From Treponema sp. (GTDB lineage Bacteria > Spirochaetota > Spirochaetia > Treponematales > Treponemataceae), in the NCBI GenBank assembly GCA_018385415.1, contig JAHAZA010000065.1, positions 1-59,744 of the forward strand: DNA of 59,744 bases, in the 5' to 3' direction. The position numbers were made by a program, and so were the translations under genes. The notes beneath the pieces are model-generated. The model searched no databases and was not told the origin of the DNA. It was given only the letters and a program-made list of their open reading frames with translations. Numbering within the stretch: position 1 is the first letter of the stretch; each line of letters begins with the position of its first letter. Positions 15,925 to 24,566 of the stretch are shown here, one piece after another.

Positions 15925-18069
15925 ATGAATACATTGAATGTTCTTGAGGGTAATCCGTTTACTCTTGGTGCAACGGTAACACCTCAGGGAATTAATTTTG
16001 CAATATTTTCCCGTGACGCAACTAAAGTAATGCTTTGCTTTTTTGAAAATGCAAAGTCAGCAGAACCATATGCAGTTGCAGATTTAAATCCAGAAACAAA
16101 CAGAACTGGTGATATCTGGCACGCTTTGATTCCAGATGTAAAACCTGGTTCTCTCTATCTTTACAGAATTGACGGTCCCCGCAATATTCACAAAGGGCTC
16201 CGTTTTAACTTCAGCAAATATCTTTTAGATCCATATGCAAAGGCACTTTCAGAAGGTTCTGTTTACCGGCATCTTTCAAGCCTGGGTACTATCGAAAGTG
16301 ACAGCATTTATATTCCAGACCAGCAGCCTGATAAAATTCCACTTTTCCCAAAGTGCGTAGTTGTTGATGATAAAGCTTTTGACTGGGAAGGTGATAAGCC
16401 TATCAACCGTTCTATGAACGAAACTGTCATTTACGAAACTCATCTTAAAGGTTTTACAGCATCAGGAACTTCGAAGGTTTCGGCACCTGGAACTTATAAA
16501 GGCTTCATCGAAAAAATTCCTTATTTAAAGGAGCTTGGAATTACAGCAGTTGAATTTCTTCCTATTCATGAATTTGATGAAACAGAAAACTGTAATACAA
16601 ATCCTAGAAGCGGTGAACGTCTTACAAATTACTGGGGTTACAGTACAATCGGATTTTTTGCCCCAAAAGAAAGTTATGCGTCAGATCACACACCTGGAGC
16701 CTGCGTTACAGAATTCAAGCAACTTGTAAAGGAACTTCATAAAGCCGGCATCGAAGTAATTCTCGATGTGGTTTATAACCATACAGCCGAAGGAAACGAA
16801 AACGGTTCCACATACGAATTCAAAGGAATTCAGAATGATGTTTACTATCACCTTGTTGAAGGTGACATGCAGTATTACAAAAACTATTCAGGCTGTGGAA
16901 ATACTTTCAACTGTAATCATCCTGTTGTACGAAAATTTATCATCGACAGTCTTCGTTACTGGGTAACAGAAATGCATGTTGATGGATTCAGATTCGATCT
17001 TGGTTCAATTTTGAGCCGTTCACAGACAGGACAGCTTTTAACATTCCCTCCGTTAACAAATGAAATTTCAGAAGATCCTATTCTTCGTAATACAAAAATA
17101 ATTGCAGAACCTTGGGATGCTGGTGGCGGTTACCAGGTGGGAAGATTCCCTGGCGGACGCTGGGCAGAATGGAACGACCGTTATCGTGACGATATCCGCC
17201 GCTTTATTCGTGGAGATGAATTTACTTCAACAGCGGCCGCTACTCGTCTTGCCGGCAGCTCTGATCTTTACCTTTATTCCGGCCGCAAGCCTTACCACTC
17301 AATCAACTTTGTAACAGCCCATGACGGTTTTACAATGAATGATGTTGTAAGCTACAACGGTAAACATAACGATGAAAATGGCGAAGAAAATCGTGACGGT
17401 TCGGATAACAACTGTTCTTACAATCATGGTTTTGAAGGTGCCTGCTCAAATCAGAAAATTGAGCGGCTTCGTGTACAGCAGATAAAGAATTTCTTCTGCT
17501 GCCTTATGCTGGCTCAGGGAACTCCAATGTTTGTTGCCGGAGATGAATTCCGCAGAACTCAGAATGGTAATAATAATGCTTACTGTCAGGACAATGAAAT
17601 GACTTGGCTTGACTGGGATGAGGCAGAAAAAAATAAAGATTTAGTTCGTTTTGTCAGTGAGCTGATTAAGTTAAGAAAAGCTCATTCAATCTTCGGTAGA
17701 AAAGACTTCTACGGAGAATCGGAAGAAGAAAAGAAGAACGGAGTAGATTTAGTTTGGTTCGACTTTGATGGCAGGGTTCCTGACTGGAGTAAGTTGAATA
17801 GATTCCTTGCCTGCGAACTTTTTGGAAGCAGGTATACAAAAAAAGACGGAACAAAAGATGTTAATTTCTACATAGGAATGAACACAGATCTTCATGATAC
17901 AGCAGTGATTCTGCCTGCATTGGAAAATGGTAAGGTCTGGACTCGTGTCATTGATACATCATTCCCTGGAATAGAGGACATTGTTGAAGAAGGTAAAGAG
18001 GAAGAGTTAACTGCCCAGCGCAGATATATAATTCCTGCCAATTCTATTGTTGTTCTGGCAAGTAAATAG
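15925..18069 (+). CDS. glgX: Glycogen debranching enzyme (GlgX/isoamylase type, GH13)
   Basis: Hydrolyses alpha-1,6 branches of glycogen or limit dextrin. The 714-residue protein has an N-terminal CBM48-like domain (NPFTLGATVTPQGINFAIFS) and a GH13 barrel. Its four conserved regions are visible: DVVYNHTAEG, DGFRFDLGS (nucleophile Asp near 355), IIAEPWDAGG (acid Glu near 393) and VTAHDGFT (Asp near 466). HNDENGEENRDG is characteristic of GlgX/TreX. I chose the ATG at 15925 over a TTG five codons upstream. The gene is followed 33 bp later by glycogen phosphorylase, which works on the same polymer. Confidence 0.92.
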   Translation: MNTLNVLEGNPFTLGATVTPQGINFAIFSRDATKVMLCFFENAKSAEPYAVADLNPETNRTGDIWHALIPDVKPGSLYLYRIDGPRNIHKGLRFNFSKYLLDPYAKALSEGSVYRHLSSLGTIESDSIYIPDQQPDKIPLFPKCVVVDDKAFDWEGDKPINRSMNETVIYETHLKGFTASGTSKVSAPGTYKGFIEKIPYLKELGITAVEFLPIHEFDETENCNTNPRSGERLTNYWGYSTIGFFAPKESYASDHTPGACVTEFKQLVKELHKAGIEVILDVVYNHTAEGNENGSTYEFKGIQNDVYYHLVEGDMQYYKNYSGCGNTFNCNHPVVRKFIIDSLRYWVTEMHVDGFRFDLGSILSRSQTGQLLTFPPLTNEISEDPILRNTKIIAEPWDAGGGYQVGRFPGGRWAEWNDRYRDDIRRFIRGDEFTSTAAATRLAGSSDLYLYSGRKPYHSINFVTAHDGFTMNDVVSYNGKHNDENGEENRDGSDNNCSYNHGFEGACSNQKIERLRVQQIKNFFCCLMLAQGTPMFVAGDEFRRTQNGNNNAYCQDNEMTWLDWDEAEKNKDLVRFVSELIKLRKAHSIFGRKDFYGESEEEKKNGVDLVWFDFDGRVPDWSKLNRFLACELFGSRYTKKDGTKDVNFYIGMNTDLHDTAVILPALENGKVWTRVIDTSFPGIEDIVEEGKEEELTAQRRYIIPANSIVVLASK

Positions 18070-18102
18070 TAAATGACAGCAAGTTTATAAAAGGAGAAAA
18101 TT

Positions 18103-20550
18103 ATGAATTTTGATGCTGAAAAATTTAAGGCAAGTCTTGTTGAACGTCTCAAGAGACAGTATGGAAAAGACATTGCTCATGCTAACAGTCACGACTTATA
18201 CGATGCTGTAGCTGCATGTACTCGTGAAATGATTACAAGTAACTGGATGGCAACTCGTGCAGAATATGAAAAAAATCCAGTTAAACAGCTCTACTACTTC
18301 TCTGCAGAATTTTTGATGGGCCGTGCATTGAGCAACAACCTTATCAATCTTAAAATCAAAGATGCAGTAAAAGAAGTTCTTAATGGAATGAACATTGATT
18401 ACAACCTGGTTGAAGATCAGGAACCAGATGCAGGTCTTGGTAATGGTGGTCTTGGACGCCTTGCAAGCTGTTTTCTGGATTCTCTTGCAACTCTCGATTA
18501 TCCTGGACACGGATATGGTATCCGCTACGAATATGGTATGTTCGAACAGCACATTGAAGACGGTTACCAGGTTGAATATCCAGACAACTGGCTTCGTCAC
18601 CGGGACCCATGGGAAATCAAACGCTCTGACCTTGCTGTAACAGTTAAGTTCGGTGGAAATATCGCTTACGGTACAACACCTGACGGACAGCCACGTTTCT
18701 ATCTTGAAAACGCAGAAGAAGTAATCGCAACTCCATATGATATGCCAATTATTGGTTACGATACAAACACCGTAAATACTCTCCGTTTGTGGGAAGCAAC
18801 AAGCCCTAACGGATTTGACCTTCAGCTTTTCAACAGCATGGACTATAACCGTGCCGTAGAAAAACAGAACAGTGCAGAAAATATCAGCCGTGTACTTTAT
18901 CCAAACGATAACGGTCCTTCAGGAAAAGCACTCCGCTTAAAACAGCAGTACTTCTTCTCATCAGCTTCATTGCAGGATCTTGTTCACCACTTTGTTGCAA
19001 ACTTCGGACCTGATTTTAAGAAATTCCCTGACTATCATGTAATCCAGTTGAACGATACACATCCAGTAGTTGCAATTCCTGAATTGATGAGAATTCTTAT
19101 CGATGAATACGGCATCGGTTGGGATGAAGCATGGTCAATCGTACAGAAAACATTTGCTTATACAAACCATACTATTCTTGCAGAAGCTCTTGAAAAATGG
19201 CCAATTGAAATCTTCCAGGGACTTCTTCCACGTATCTATCAGATTGTTGAAGAAATCAACCGTCGTTTTATTGAAGACCTTCGCCAGAAATATCCAGATG
19301 ATTACGAAAAACACAACCGCATGTCTATCATTGGTGGTGGAAAAGTTCGCATGGCATGGCTTGCAATTCACGCTGCATTCAGTGTAAACGGTGTAGCTGC
19401 CCTTCACACAGAACTTCTTAAAACACAGGAACTTAAAGACTGGTCTGCATTGTATCCAGAAAAATTCAATAACAAGACAAACGGTGTTACACAGCGCCGC
19501 TGGCTTTTAAATGCAAACCCAGCACTTGCAGAATTCATCACAAAGAGAATCGGACATGGATGGGAAAAAGATCTTACAAAGCTTAAAGGTCTTGAAAAGT
19601 TTATCGATGATGAAGAAACTCTCAATGAACTTATCACAATTAAACAAGATAACAAACAGGCTCTTGCTGATTATCTCAAGCATAAGCAGAATGACTTCCT
19701 TGATCCAGACAGCATCTACGATGTACAGGTAAAGCGTCTCCACGAATACAAGAGACAGTTCCTTAACGTTCTTCACATCATGTACCTCTATAACAGACTT
19801 GTTGAAGATCCAAACTTTGATCCACCAGCAAGAACTTTTATCTTTGGTGCTAAAGCTGCATCTGGCTACCGCCGTGCAAAAGCTATCATCAAATTGATTA
19901 ACACAGTTGCTGATCGTGTAAACAATGATCGCCGCGTTCGTGGTAAACTTCGTGTTGTATTCGTAGAAAACTACTGTGTAACAGCAGCAGAGAAGATTTA
20001 TCCTGCAGCAGATGTTTCAGAACAGATTTCTACAGCAGGATACGAAGCTTCAGGTACTTCAAACATGAAGTTCATGATCAACGGTGCTCTTACATTGGGA
20101 ACAATGGATGGTGCCAATATTGAAATCTTCGAAGAAGCTGGAAAAGAAAATGGATTTATCTTCGGTCTTTCAAGCGATCAGATTATCAAGATGGAAGCAG
20201 ATCACTCTTACAAACCATCTGAATATCTTGCACGCAATCCACAGCTTGCAAAAGTTGTAGAACAGCTTGTTGATGGAACTTACGATCCAACTCACCAGAT
20301 TTTCAAAGAACTTCATGACTCACTTGTATACGGTGTTGAAGGTCAGCGCCCTGACGTATTCTACGTTCTCGCAGACTTCAATTCTTACTGCAAAGCTCAG
20401 GAAGAAATTGCAGCTCAGTATAAAGATAAAAAAGGCTGGGCTCGCAAAACTCTTATTAATATTGCAAACTCTGGTAAGTTCTCAAGTGACCGTACAATTG
20501 AAGATTACGTACGTGATATCTGGAAATTAAATAAGCTTGTTGTAAAATAG
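18103..20550 (+). CDS. glgP: Glycogen/alpha-glucan phosphorylase
   Basis: Releases glucose-1-phosphate from alpha-1,4-glucan ends using pyridoxal phosphate. The 815-residue length and the motif EASGTSNMKFMINGALTLGT, with the PLP-binding lysine at K656, identify the family. DEPDAGLGNGGLGRLASCFLDS-type sequence near 110 and NDTHP are also present. Codon use is strongly biased toward a few codons, which suggests high expression. AAGGAG precedes the ATG. With GlgX it forms a two-gene glycogen breakdown operon ended by a perfect hairpin terminator. Confidence 0.96.
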   Translation: MNFDAEKFKASLVERLKRQYGKDIAHANSHDLYDAVAACTREMITSNWMATRAEYEKNPVKQLYYFSAEFLMGRALSNNLINLKIKDAVKEVLNGMNIDYNLVEDQEPDAGLGNGGLGRLASCFLDSLATLDYPGHGYGIRYEYGMFEQHIEDGYQVEYPDNWLRHRDPWEIKRSDLAVTVKFGGNIAYGTTPDGQPRFYLENAEEVIATPYDMPIIGYDTNTVNTLRLWEATSPNGFDLQLFNSMDYNRAVEKQNSAENISRVLYPNDNGPSGKALRLKQQYFFSSASLQDLVHHFVANFGPDFKKFPDYHVIQLNDTHPVVAIPELMRILIDEYGIGWDEAWSIVQKTFAYTNHTILAEALEKWPIEIFQGLLPRIYQIVEEINRRFIEDLRQKYPDDYEKHNRMSIIGGGKVRMAWLAIHAAFSVNGVAALHTELLKTQELKDWSALYPEKFNNKTNGVTQRRWLLNANPALAEFITKRIGHGWEKDLTKLKGLEKFIDDEETLNELITIKQDNKQALADYLKHKQNDFLDPDSIYDVQVKRLHEYKRQFLNVLHIMYLYNRLVEDPNFDPPARTFIFGAKAASGYRRAKAIIKLINTVADRVNNDRRVRGKLRVVFVENYCVTAAEKIYPAADVSEQISTAGYEASGTSNMKFMINGALTLGTMDGANIEIFEEAGKENGFIFGLSSDQIIKMEADHSYKPSEYLARNPQLAKVVEQLVDGTYDPTHQIFKELHDSLVYGVEGQRPDVFYVLADFNSYCKAQEEIAAQYKDKKGWARKTLINIANSGKFSSDRTIEDYVRDIWKLNKLVVK

Positions 20551-20590
20551 AAACTTCATAGGAGAAGTTAATTTCTGAATAACCAGATAA

Positions 20591-20622
20591 ATGGCTTGTG
20601 CATTGCACAAGCCATTTTTTTT
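20591..20622 (+). terminator. Rho-independent terminator of glgXP, overlapping the next promoter
   Basis: A perfect 11-bp stem (ATGGCTTGTGC at 20591-20601 with GCACAAGCCAT at 20605-20615), a 3-base loop and a T-run. The -35 box of the following gene lies inside the loop and descending arm. Confidence 0.93.
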
Positions 20623-20630
20623 CGTATAAT
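20603..20630 (+). promoter_or_regulatory. Promoter of the DMT transporter gene, predicts leaderless mRNA
   Basis: TTGCAC (20603-20608), 16-bp spacer, TATAAT (20625-20630). The ATG at 20637 is 6 bases after the -10 box and no Shine-Dalgarno is present. Confidence 0.8.
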
Positions 20631-20636
20631 GAAAGA

Positions 20637-21524
20637 ATGAATAAGAAATTAATAGGAATTTTGGCCAGTGGGGGACTTATCTTAACTGCAGCAATCTGGG
20701 GGTTTGCGTTTGTTGTTGTAAAAGACAGCGTAGATACAATTCCTCCTGTTTATATGGTTTCAATTCGTTATACAATTGCTGCTGTACTTCTAGGCTTTGT
20801 TCTTATTCCTCAGTTTAAAAAACTTAACAGATATTACTGGATTCATGGTGCTGTTACAGGTCTTATGCTTGCTTTAGGATACATAACACAGACAATCGGC
20901 TGTAAATATACAACTGCTGGTAAAAATGCATTCCTTACTACAATCTATGTTATTTTAATTCCACTTATCAGCTGGCCTTTAAATAAAAAACGCCCTCACT
21001 TTGTTGTATTCCTGTCGGCTGTTATGGCTCTTGTGGGAATTGGACTTCTTGCATTGAGAAATGAAGGCGGCGTTTTAGGATTTAATGTGGGAGATATTCT
21101 TACTTTAATCTGCGGATTATTTTATGCACTTCACATTATCTTTACTGCAAAATTTTCTCAGGATAAAAATCCTGTAATTCTTACCTGGATACAATTTATA
21201 GTTGCTGCAGTTTTTTCTTGGGCAGTTTCGCCGCTTATTGATGGATCTTTTTCTGTTGCATTGCTTAAAAGTTCCAGAGTAATTTTTTCGATGTTGTATC
21301 TGGGAATTTTCAGTTCTCTTGTTGCATTCCTGTTACAGAATATTTGTCTTAAGTATATGGAATCTTCACTTGCATCATTATTTCTTTCGCTGGAATCTGT
21401 ATTTGGTGTAATATTCAGCACAATTTTTCTTCGCGAAAGAATGACGCTTGTTATGATAATCGGATGTGTTTTAATATTTGCAGCTATTACAATTGCTGAT
21501 CAATTCCATGAAAACAAACAGTAA
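20637..21524 (+). CDS. DMT-superfamily transporter (EamA domains)
   Basis: A 295-residue integral membrane protein with about ten predicted helices and two EamA repeats. The first begins LTAAIWGFAFVVVKDSVDTIPP and the second AALWG-like at about 145. Members export amino acids, metabolites or drugs, or take up nucleotide sugars; the substrate cannot be called. An ATG at 20598 in frame is possible, but it lies inside the terminator hairpin and upstream of the -10 box, so I use 20637. It overlaps the next gene by 17 bp, which suggests coupled expression with an amino-acid-binding lipoprotein. Confidence 0.88.
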   Translation: MNKKLIGILASGGLILTAAIWGFAFVVVKDSVDTIPPVYMVSIRYTIAAVLLGFVLIPQFKKLNRYYWIHGAVTGLMLALGYITQTIGCKYTTAGKNAFLTTIYVILIPLISWPLNKKRPHFVVFLSAVMALVGIGLLALRNEGGVLGFNVGDILTLICGLFYALHIIFTAKFSQDKNPVILTWIQFIVAAVFSWAVSPLIDGSFSVALLKSSRVIFSMLYLGIFSSLVAFLLQNICLKYMESSLASLFLSLESVFGVIFSTIFLRERMTLVMIIGCVLIFAAITIADQFHENKQ

Positions 21525-22305
21525 CCTTTATTTTAGAACAATTATTTTTACAGCCCTTGTGATTTTTTGTTTCTCGCTACTTTCCTGTGAAAAAAAATGC
21601 TGTAGAAGAAGCATTACGAATAAACCCGGTGTCCTCACAATCGGAACAGAATTTGGATATCCTCCGTTTGAATATCTTGCTGATGATGGAAAAACATTGA
21701 TTGGTTTTGATGTGGATATGTGGAATGAAATCTGCAGACGCCTGAATCTGAAACCAAGATTTTATGATACTCAGTGGGCAGGACTTTTTGCAGCACTTGA
21801 ATCAAACCTCTATGATTGTGTAATTTCTGCAGTTACTATTACACCTGAGCGGAAGGAAAAATTCCTTATAACAAAACCATATATTCAGAACTCCCAGTGT
21901 TTTATTGTAAGACGAAACGGTTCTGTTAAAGCTCATGAACCAGAAATGCTTGAAGGGTTAAAGGTTGCATATCAGGCAGAAACTGTAAGCGATGTGTTTG
22001 TTACAGATCTTGTGGAGAAAGGGCTAAAATGCGAGACCTTTGAATATGATAAACTGCTGAACGCTTTTGATGATTTAAAATTTGGCAGAGTAGATGTTGT
22101 GGTTGCAGAAAGTGTTGCTTCAAGAATAATTGTCAAAGACAATTATTCAGATTTTGAGATAACATTTACAGGAGAAGCGGATGCCTTTTTTGGAATACTT
22201 GTAAATAGAAATAATTCTGAGCTTTTTGAAAAAATTCAGAATACACTAGATGAAATGTATGCTGACGGCTGGATGAAAGAAAACGAAGATAAATGGCTTA
22301 AATAG
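21508..22305 (+). CDS. Polar amino acid ABC transporter substrate-binding lipoprotein (family 3)
   Basis: The 265-residue product has a signal peptide with lipobox LLSC (C27) and the family-3 solute-binding fold: GTEFGYPPFEYLADDGKTLIGFDVDMW, then WAGLFAALESNLYDCVISAVTITPERK. It should bind a polar amino acid outside the cytoplasmic membrane. The start at 21508 lies inside the end of the transporter gene; an earlier in-frame ATG would add ten residues before the signal peptide. No cognate permease or ATPase gene follows; a terminator comes next, so it may share a permease encoded elsewhere. Confidence 0.9.
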   Translation: MKTNSNLYFRTIIFTALVIFCFSLLSCEKKCCRRSITNKPGVLTIGTEFGYPPFEYLADDGKTLIGFDVDMWNEICRRLNLKPRFYDTQWAGLFAALESNLYDCVISAVTITPERKEKFLITKPYIQNSQCFIVRRNGSVKAHEPEMLEGLKVAYQAETVSDVFVTDLVEKGLKCETFEYDKLLNAFDDLKFGRVDVVVAESVASRIIVKDNYSDFEITFTGEADAFFGILVNRNNSELFEKIQNTLDEMYADGWMKENEDKWLK

Positions 22306-22318
22306 AATGCTTGAAAAA

Positions 22319-22355
22319 AAAAGACGCTTCACACATAAGAAGCGTCTTCTTTTTG
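22319..22355. terminator. Bidirectional terminator between convergent genes
   Basis: Ten-base-pair stem (AAGACGCTTC 22321-22330 with GAAGCGTCTT 22339-22348), with a T-run on the plus side and an A-run on the other, so it can serve the binding-protein gene and the symporter gene. Confidence 0.9.
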
Positions 22356-22371
22356 TTAACATGGCTTTGAA

Positions 22372-23589
22372 TTAAGCTCTGTGTTTTTCAATTGTCTTTG
22401 TGTTGTTTGCTACAATGTATGTACCGAACATTGCTGTTGCAGCATCAAACAATGCAGCGAAAGAACCGATGATGGCTGCAGCTGGCTTCAAAAGAAGATA
22501 ACCAGTTTCCATACCGCGACCATACATAGTACAAAGAACTGTAAGTGCAATGAATGTTCCCCCAACAGGCATTCCTCCTAACAGGAACGAAAGAAGGAAA
22601 GCAGTTCCAGAAATCCATAACATGTCGAAGAACTCGATATTTAATGTAGAATAAGATCTCCAGATTACTACGAAGCTGATGATTACAACTAATGCTGAGC
22701 CACCACGGGCAAAGATGGAGAAAAGAGGGTATGTAAAACCATTTGTTCTCTGTCTGATTCCAAGCTTTTCTTTACCAAGTCGCATGTTAATTGGCAAAGT
22801 AAGGTTAGTATCGCCAGAGAAGAAAGCTGTGATAAATGGAACGATACAAGCATTCAATACTTTGTAAGGTTTTCCACCACGGCAGAGAAGACGGATAACC
22901 AGCGGATAAATTCCTCCGGCAACTACAATGAAGATTACTGTAAGCATAATAATCAATGGAGTAAATACACCGCTTTTGATAATGTTTCTGAACTGAATTG
23001 TCCAGTTACACATGATTGCAATGATTCCTACAGAAAGCAAATCAGTAAACAATGTTGAAACATTGAAGAAGAGCTCTGAAAGTGAATCTGTTAAGGAAAG
23101 AATAGGTTTAAGGTTAGAATGTTCCATGCAGCATCCTGCACCAACAATCATTGCAAAAATAAATGCAGGCAAAAGGAATGATCCTTCTGAAAGAGAATCA
23201 ATGCTTGAGAAAGGAATCATTGAACGAACCATGCCCTGTATATCAAGAGTTGTTGCCTGAGAAACCTTTTCTGTAATAATAGGAATACGAGGAAGCTTAA
23301 CAACAACAATTGCAATGAAACCAAGAATTGTAAGCAGAAGTGAAGAAATAACAATTACTGTTACAGTCCATAAAACAGTTTTACCGATAAGCTTTGCATC
23401 ATTTAATCTGTAAACTGCCATGATTCCAGAGAAGAAAAGCAGTGGAATCAATGTATAGCGGCCAATACGAATAACAATTTCTGTGATAAATGAGAGAATT
23501 GATGAGCCCTGAAGAGAATCTAATGGCAAAATGAATGCTGCAACAAGACCCAATGTAATTCCGATTAAATATTTCATCCAAATTTTCAT
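22372..23589 (-). CDS. Dicarboxylate/amino acid:cation symporter (DAACS family)
   Basis: A 405-residue polytopic membrane protein of the GltP/SstT fold. The substrate region is visible in GGMPVGGTFIALTVLC and FDAATAMFGTYIVANN near the C-terminus; the helical-hairpin region FSGDTNLTLPINMRLGKEKLG lies around 260. It should use a sodium or proton gradient to take up a dicarboxylate or an amino acid. The exact substrate is not resolved. A TATAAT box ends seven bases before the ATG, so the message is probably leaderless. It is divergent from an unknown gene across only 55 bp. Confidence 0.87.
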   Translation of the reverse strand: MKIWMKYLIGITLGLVAAFILPLDSLQGSSILSFITEIVIRIGRYTLIPLLFFSGIMAVYRLNDAKLIGKTVLWTVTVIVISSLLLTILGFIAIVVVKLPRIPIITEKVSQATTLDIQGMVRSMIPFSSIDSLSEGSFLLPAFIFAMIVGAGCCMEHSNLKPILSLTDSLSELFFNVSTLFTDLLSVGIIAIMCNWTIQFRNIIKSGVFTPLIIMLTVIFIVVAGGIYPLVIRLLCRGGKPYKVLNACIVPFITAFFSGDTNLTLPINMRLGKEKLGIRQRTNGFTYPLFSIFARGGSALVVIISFVVIWRSYSTLNIEFFDMLWISGTAFLLSFLLGGMPVGGTFIALTVLCTMYGRGMETGYLLLKPAAAIIGSFAALFDAATAMFGTYIVANNTKTIEKHRA

Positions 23590-23596
23590 AAAGTTT

Positions 23597-23625
23597 ATTA
23601 TACCATATTTGTATAATAAATGAAA
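23597..23625 (-). promoter_or_regulatory. Promoter of the symporter gene, predicts leaderless mRNA
   Basis: Minus strand: TTTCAT (23620-23625), 17-bp spacer, TATAAT (23597-23602), then 7 bases to the ATG at 23589. The -10 is consensus; the -35 is weak. Confidence 0.7.
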
Positions 23626-23638
23626 TATATGTTATAAT
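23609..23638 (+). promoter_or_regulatory. Promoter of the unknown gene at 23645, predicts leaderless mRNA
   Basis: TTGTAT (23609-23614), 18-bp spacer, TATAAT (23633-23638), then 6 bases to the ATG. It interleaves with the divergent symporter promoter. Confidence 0.7.
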
Positions 23639-23644
23639 AGGTCT

Positions 23645-24412
23645 ATGGAAAAAACAATTTTAGTTGCCGGTAAAGATCATCCGGAAGTAATGGACTTTTC
23701 TGACGGTGTTTTGATGTCAGGTCGTAATGTAGTAACAACTTCAGCAACAGGAGTTCATTCCAAAAAAGCTGCAGATGGTGGTGCTGTAATTTCTATGTGG
23801 AACAAAACTTCTCCAGTTTCTGCCAGATCACTTGTTCTTGAATGTGAAAATAATTTCAGACGGCTTGATGAAGCTTTATTCCTTTTTGATGAAGCTTATT
23901 TTGCAGAAAAGTTTGACGGAATGACTCATGAAAATTGTTCTCGTGGAATGGATGAAATGATTCTGGCATATCAGTATCTTGCTCAGGAAGTTCTCAGTCG
24001 TTTTGAAAAGAGATTTTCCCTCAATCATGCATCTGGCGAAATTTTAAAACCAGCAAAAATTGTATTCCTCCTAAAAAGTTCACCATCAGAATATGATATT
24101 CTTAAAAACAATGCTCTCAGAAATACTGTTCCATTTGCTGCAGGTCCATTTGTAAGTGCTGCTGCTTCAGCATTTGTGGCTCTGGCAGAAAATATTGCAG
24201 CTATGTTTGGTGGCCGTGATTATGTAAATGTAATCCTTGCAAGGTCAGAATCTTCAACTGAGCTTGGAAAAAATGACAGGGCACTTGCCAGCTGGATTTG
24301 TAATTACCTGAATGAAGTTGATAATCTTAAAACAAAACTTAATGCAAAGCAGAGTGTTTCCTGGGTTAAAGCAGGCAGTAAAGGTCCTGGTGGATTTGGT
24401 TTTCTTAAATAG
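23645..24412 (+). CDS. Uncharacterised 255-residue cytoplasmic protein, possibly Rossmann-like
   Basis: I do not recognise the family. There is no signal peptide or membrane helix. It starts with a hydrophobic beta-strand (KTILVAGKDHPEVMDF) like the first strand of a nucleotide-binding fold, but without a glycine-rich GxxxGxG loop. The segment SAAASAFVALAENIAAMFGGRDYVNVILAR resembles the helix and strand seen late in short-chain dehydrogenases. The C-terminus is glycine-rich (GSKGPGGFGFLK). It may be a degenerate dehydrogenase relative; that is a guess. It is a single-gene unit with its own promoter and terminator, divergent from the symporter. Confidence 0.75.
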   Translation: MEKTILVAGKDHPEVMDFSDGVLMSGRNVVTTSATGVHSKKAADGGAVISMWNKTSPVSARSLVLECENNFRRLDEALFLFDEAYFAEKFDGMTHENCSRGMDEMILAYQYLAQEVLSRFEKRFSLNHASGEILKPAKIVFLLKSSPSEYDILKNNALRNTVPFAAGPFVSAAASAFVALAENIAAMFGGRDYVNVILARSESSTELGKNDRALASWICNYLNEVDNLKTKLNAKQSVSWVKAGSKGPGGFGFLK

Positions 24413-24465
24413 GAATTTCTAAAGCCTGAATTTGTTTTTTTAATCTCAGAACTAATCTAAGAAAG

Positions 24466-24496
24466 GGCCTGAAGCTTTTAGTTTTCAGGCTTTTTA
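24466..24496 (+). terminator. Rho-independent terminator
   Basis: GCCTGAA (24467-24473) pairs with TTCAGGC (24484-24490) around a 10-base loop and is followed by TTTTTATTT. Confidence 0.8.
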
Positions 24497-24517
24497 TTTG
24501 CTCTTACATTTTTGTTG

Positions 24518-24530
24518 AAAATGTCATTTT
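24518..24530 (+). promoter_or_regulatory. AAAATGTCATTTT element upstream of the rlmL-tetR operon
   Basis: Same 13-mer as at 15813-15825, about 37 bases before the ATG at 24567 and overlapping the possible -35 region. The TetR gene downstream could bind it; this is inference. Confidence 0.35.
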
Positions 24531-24560
24531 GTTGAATAAATCATATAAAAATGTTAAATT
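24529..24560 (+). promoter_or_regulatory. Weak promoter of the rlmL operon, close to the ATG
   Basis: An extended -10 (TGT then TAAATT, 24555-24560) ends 6 bases before the ATG at 24567. A TTGTTG at 24529-24534 is a possible -35, with a long spacer of about 20 bases. No Shine-Dalgarno is seen. Confidence 0.45.
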
Positions 24561-24566
24561 TACAGA

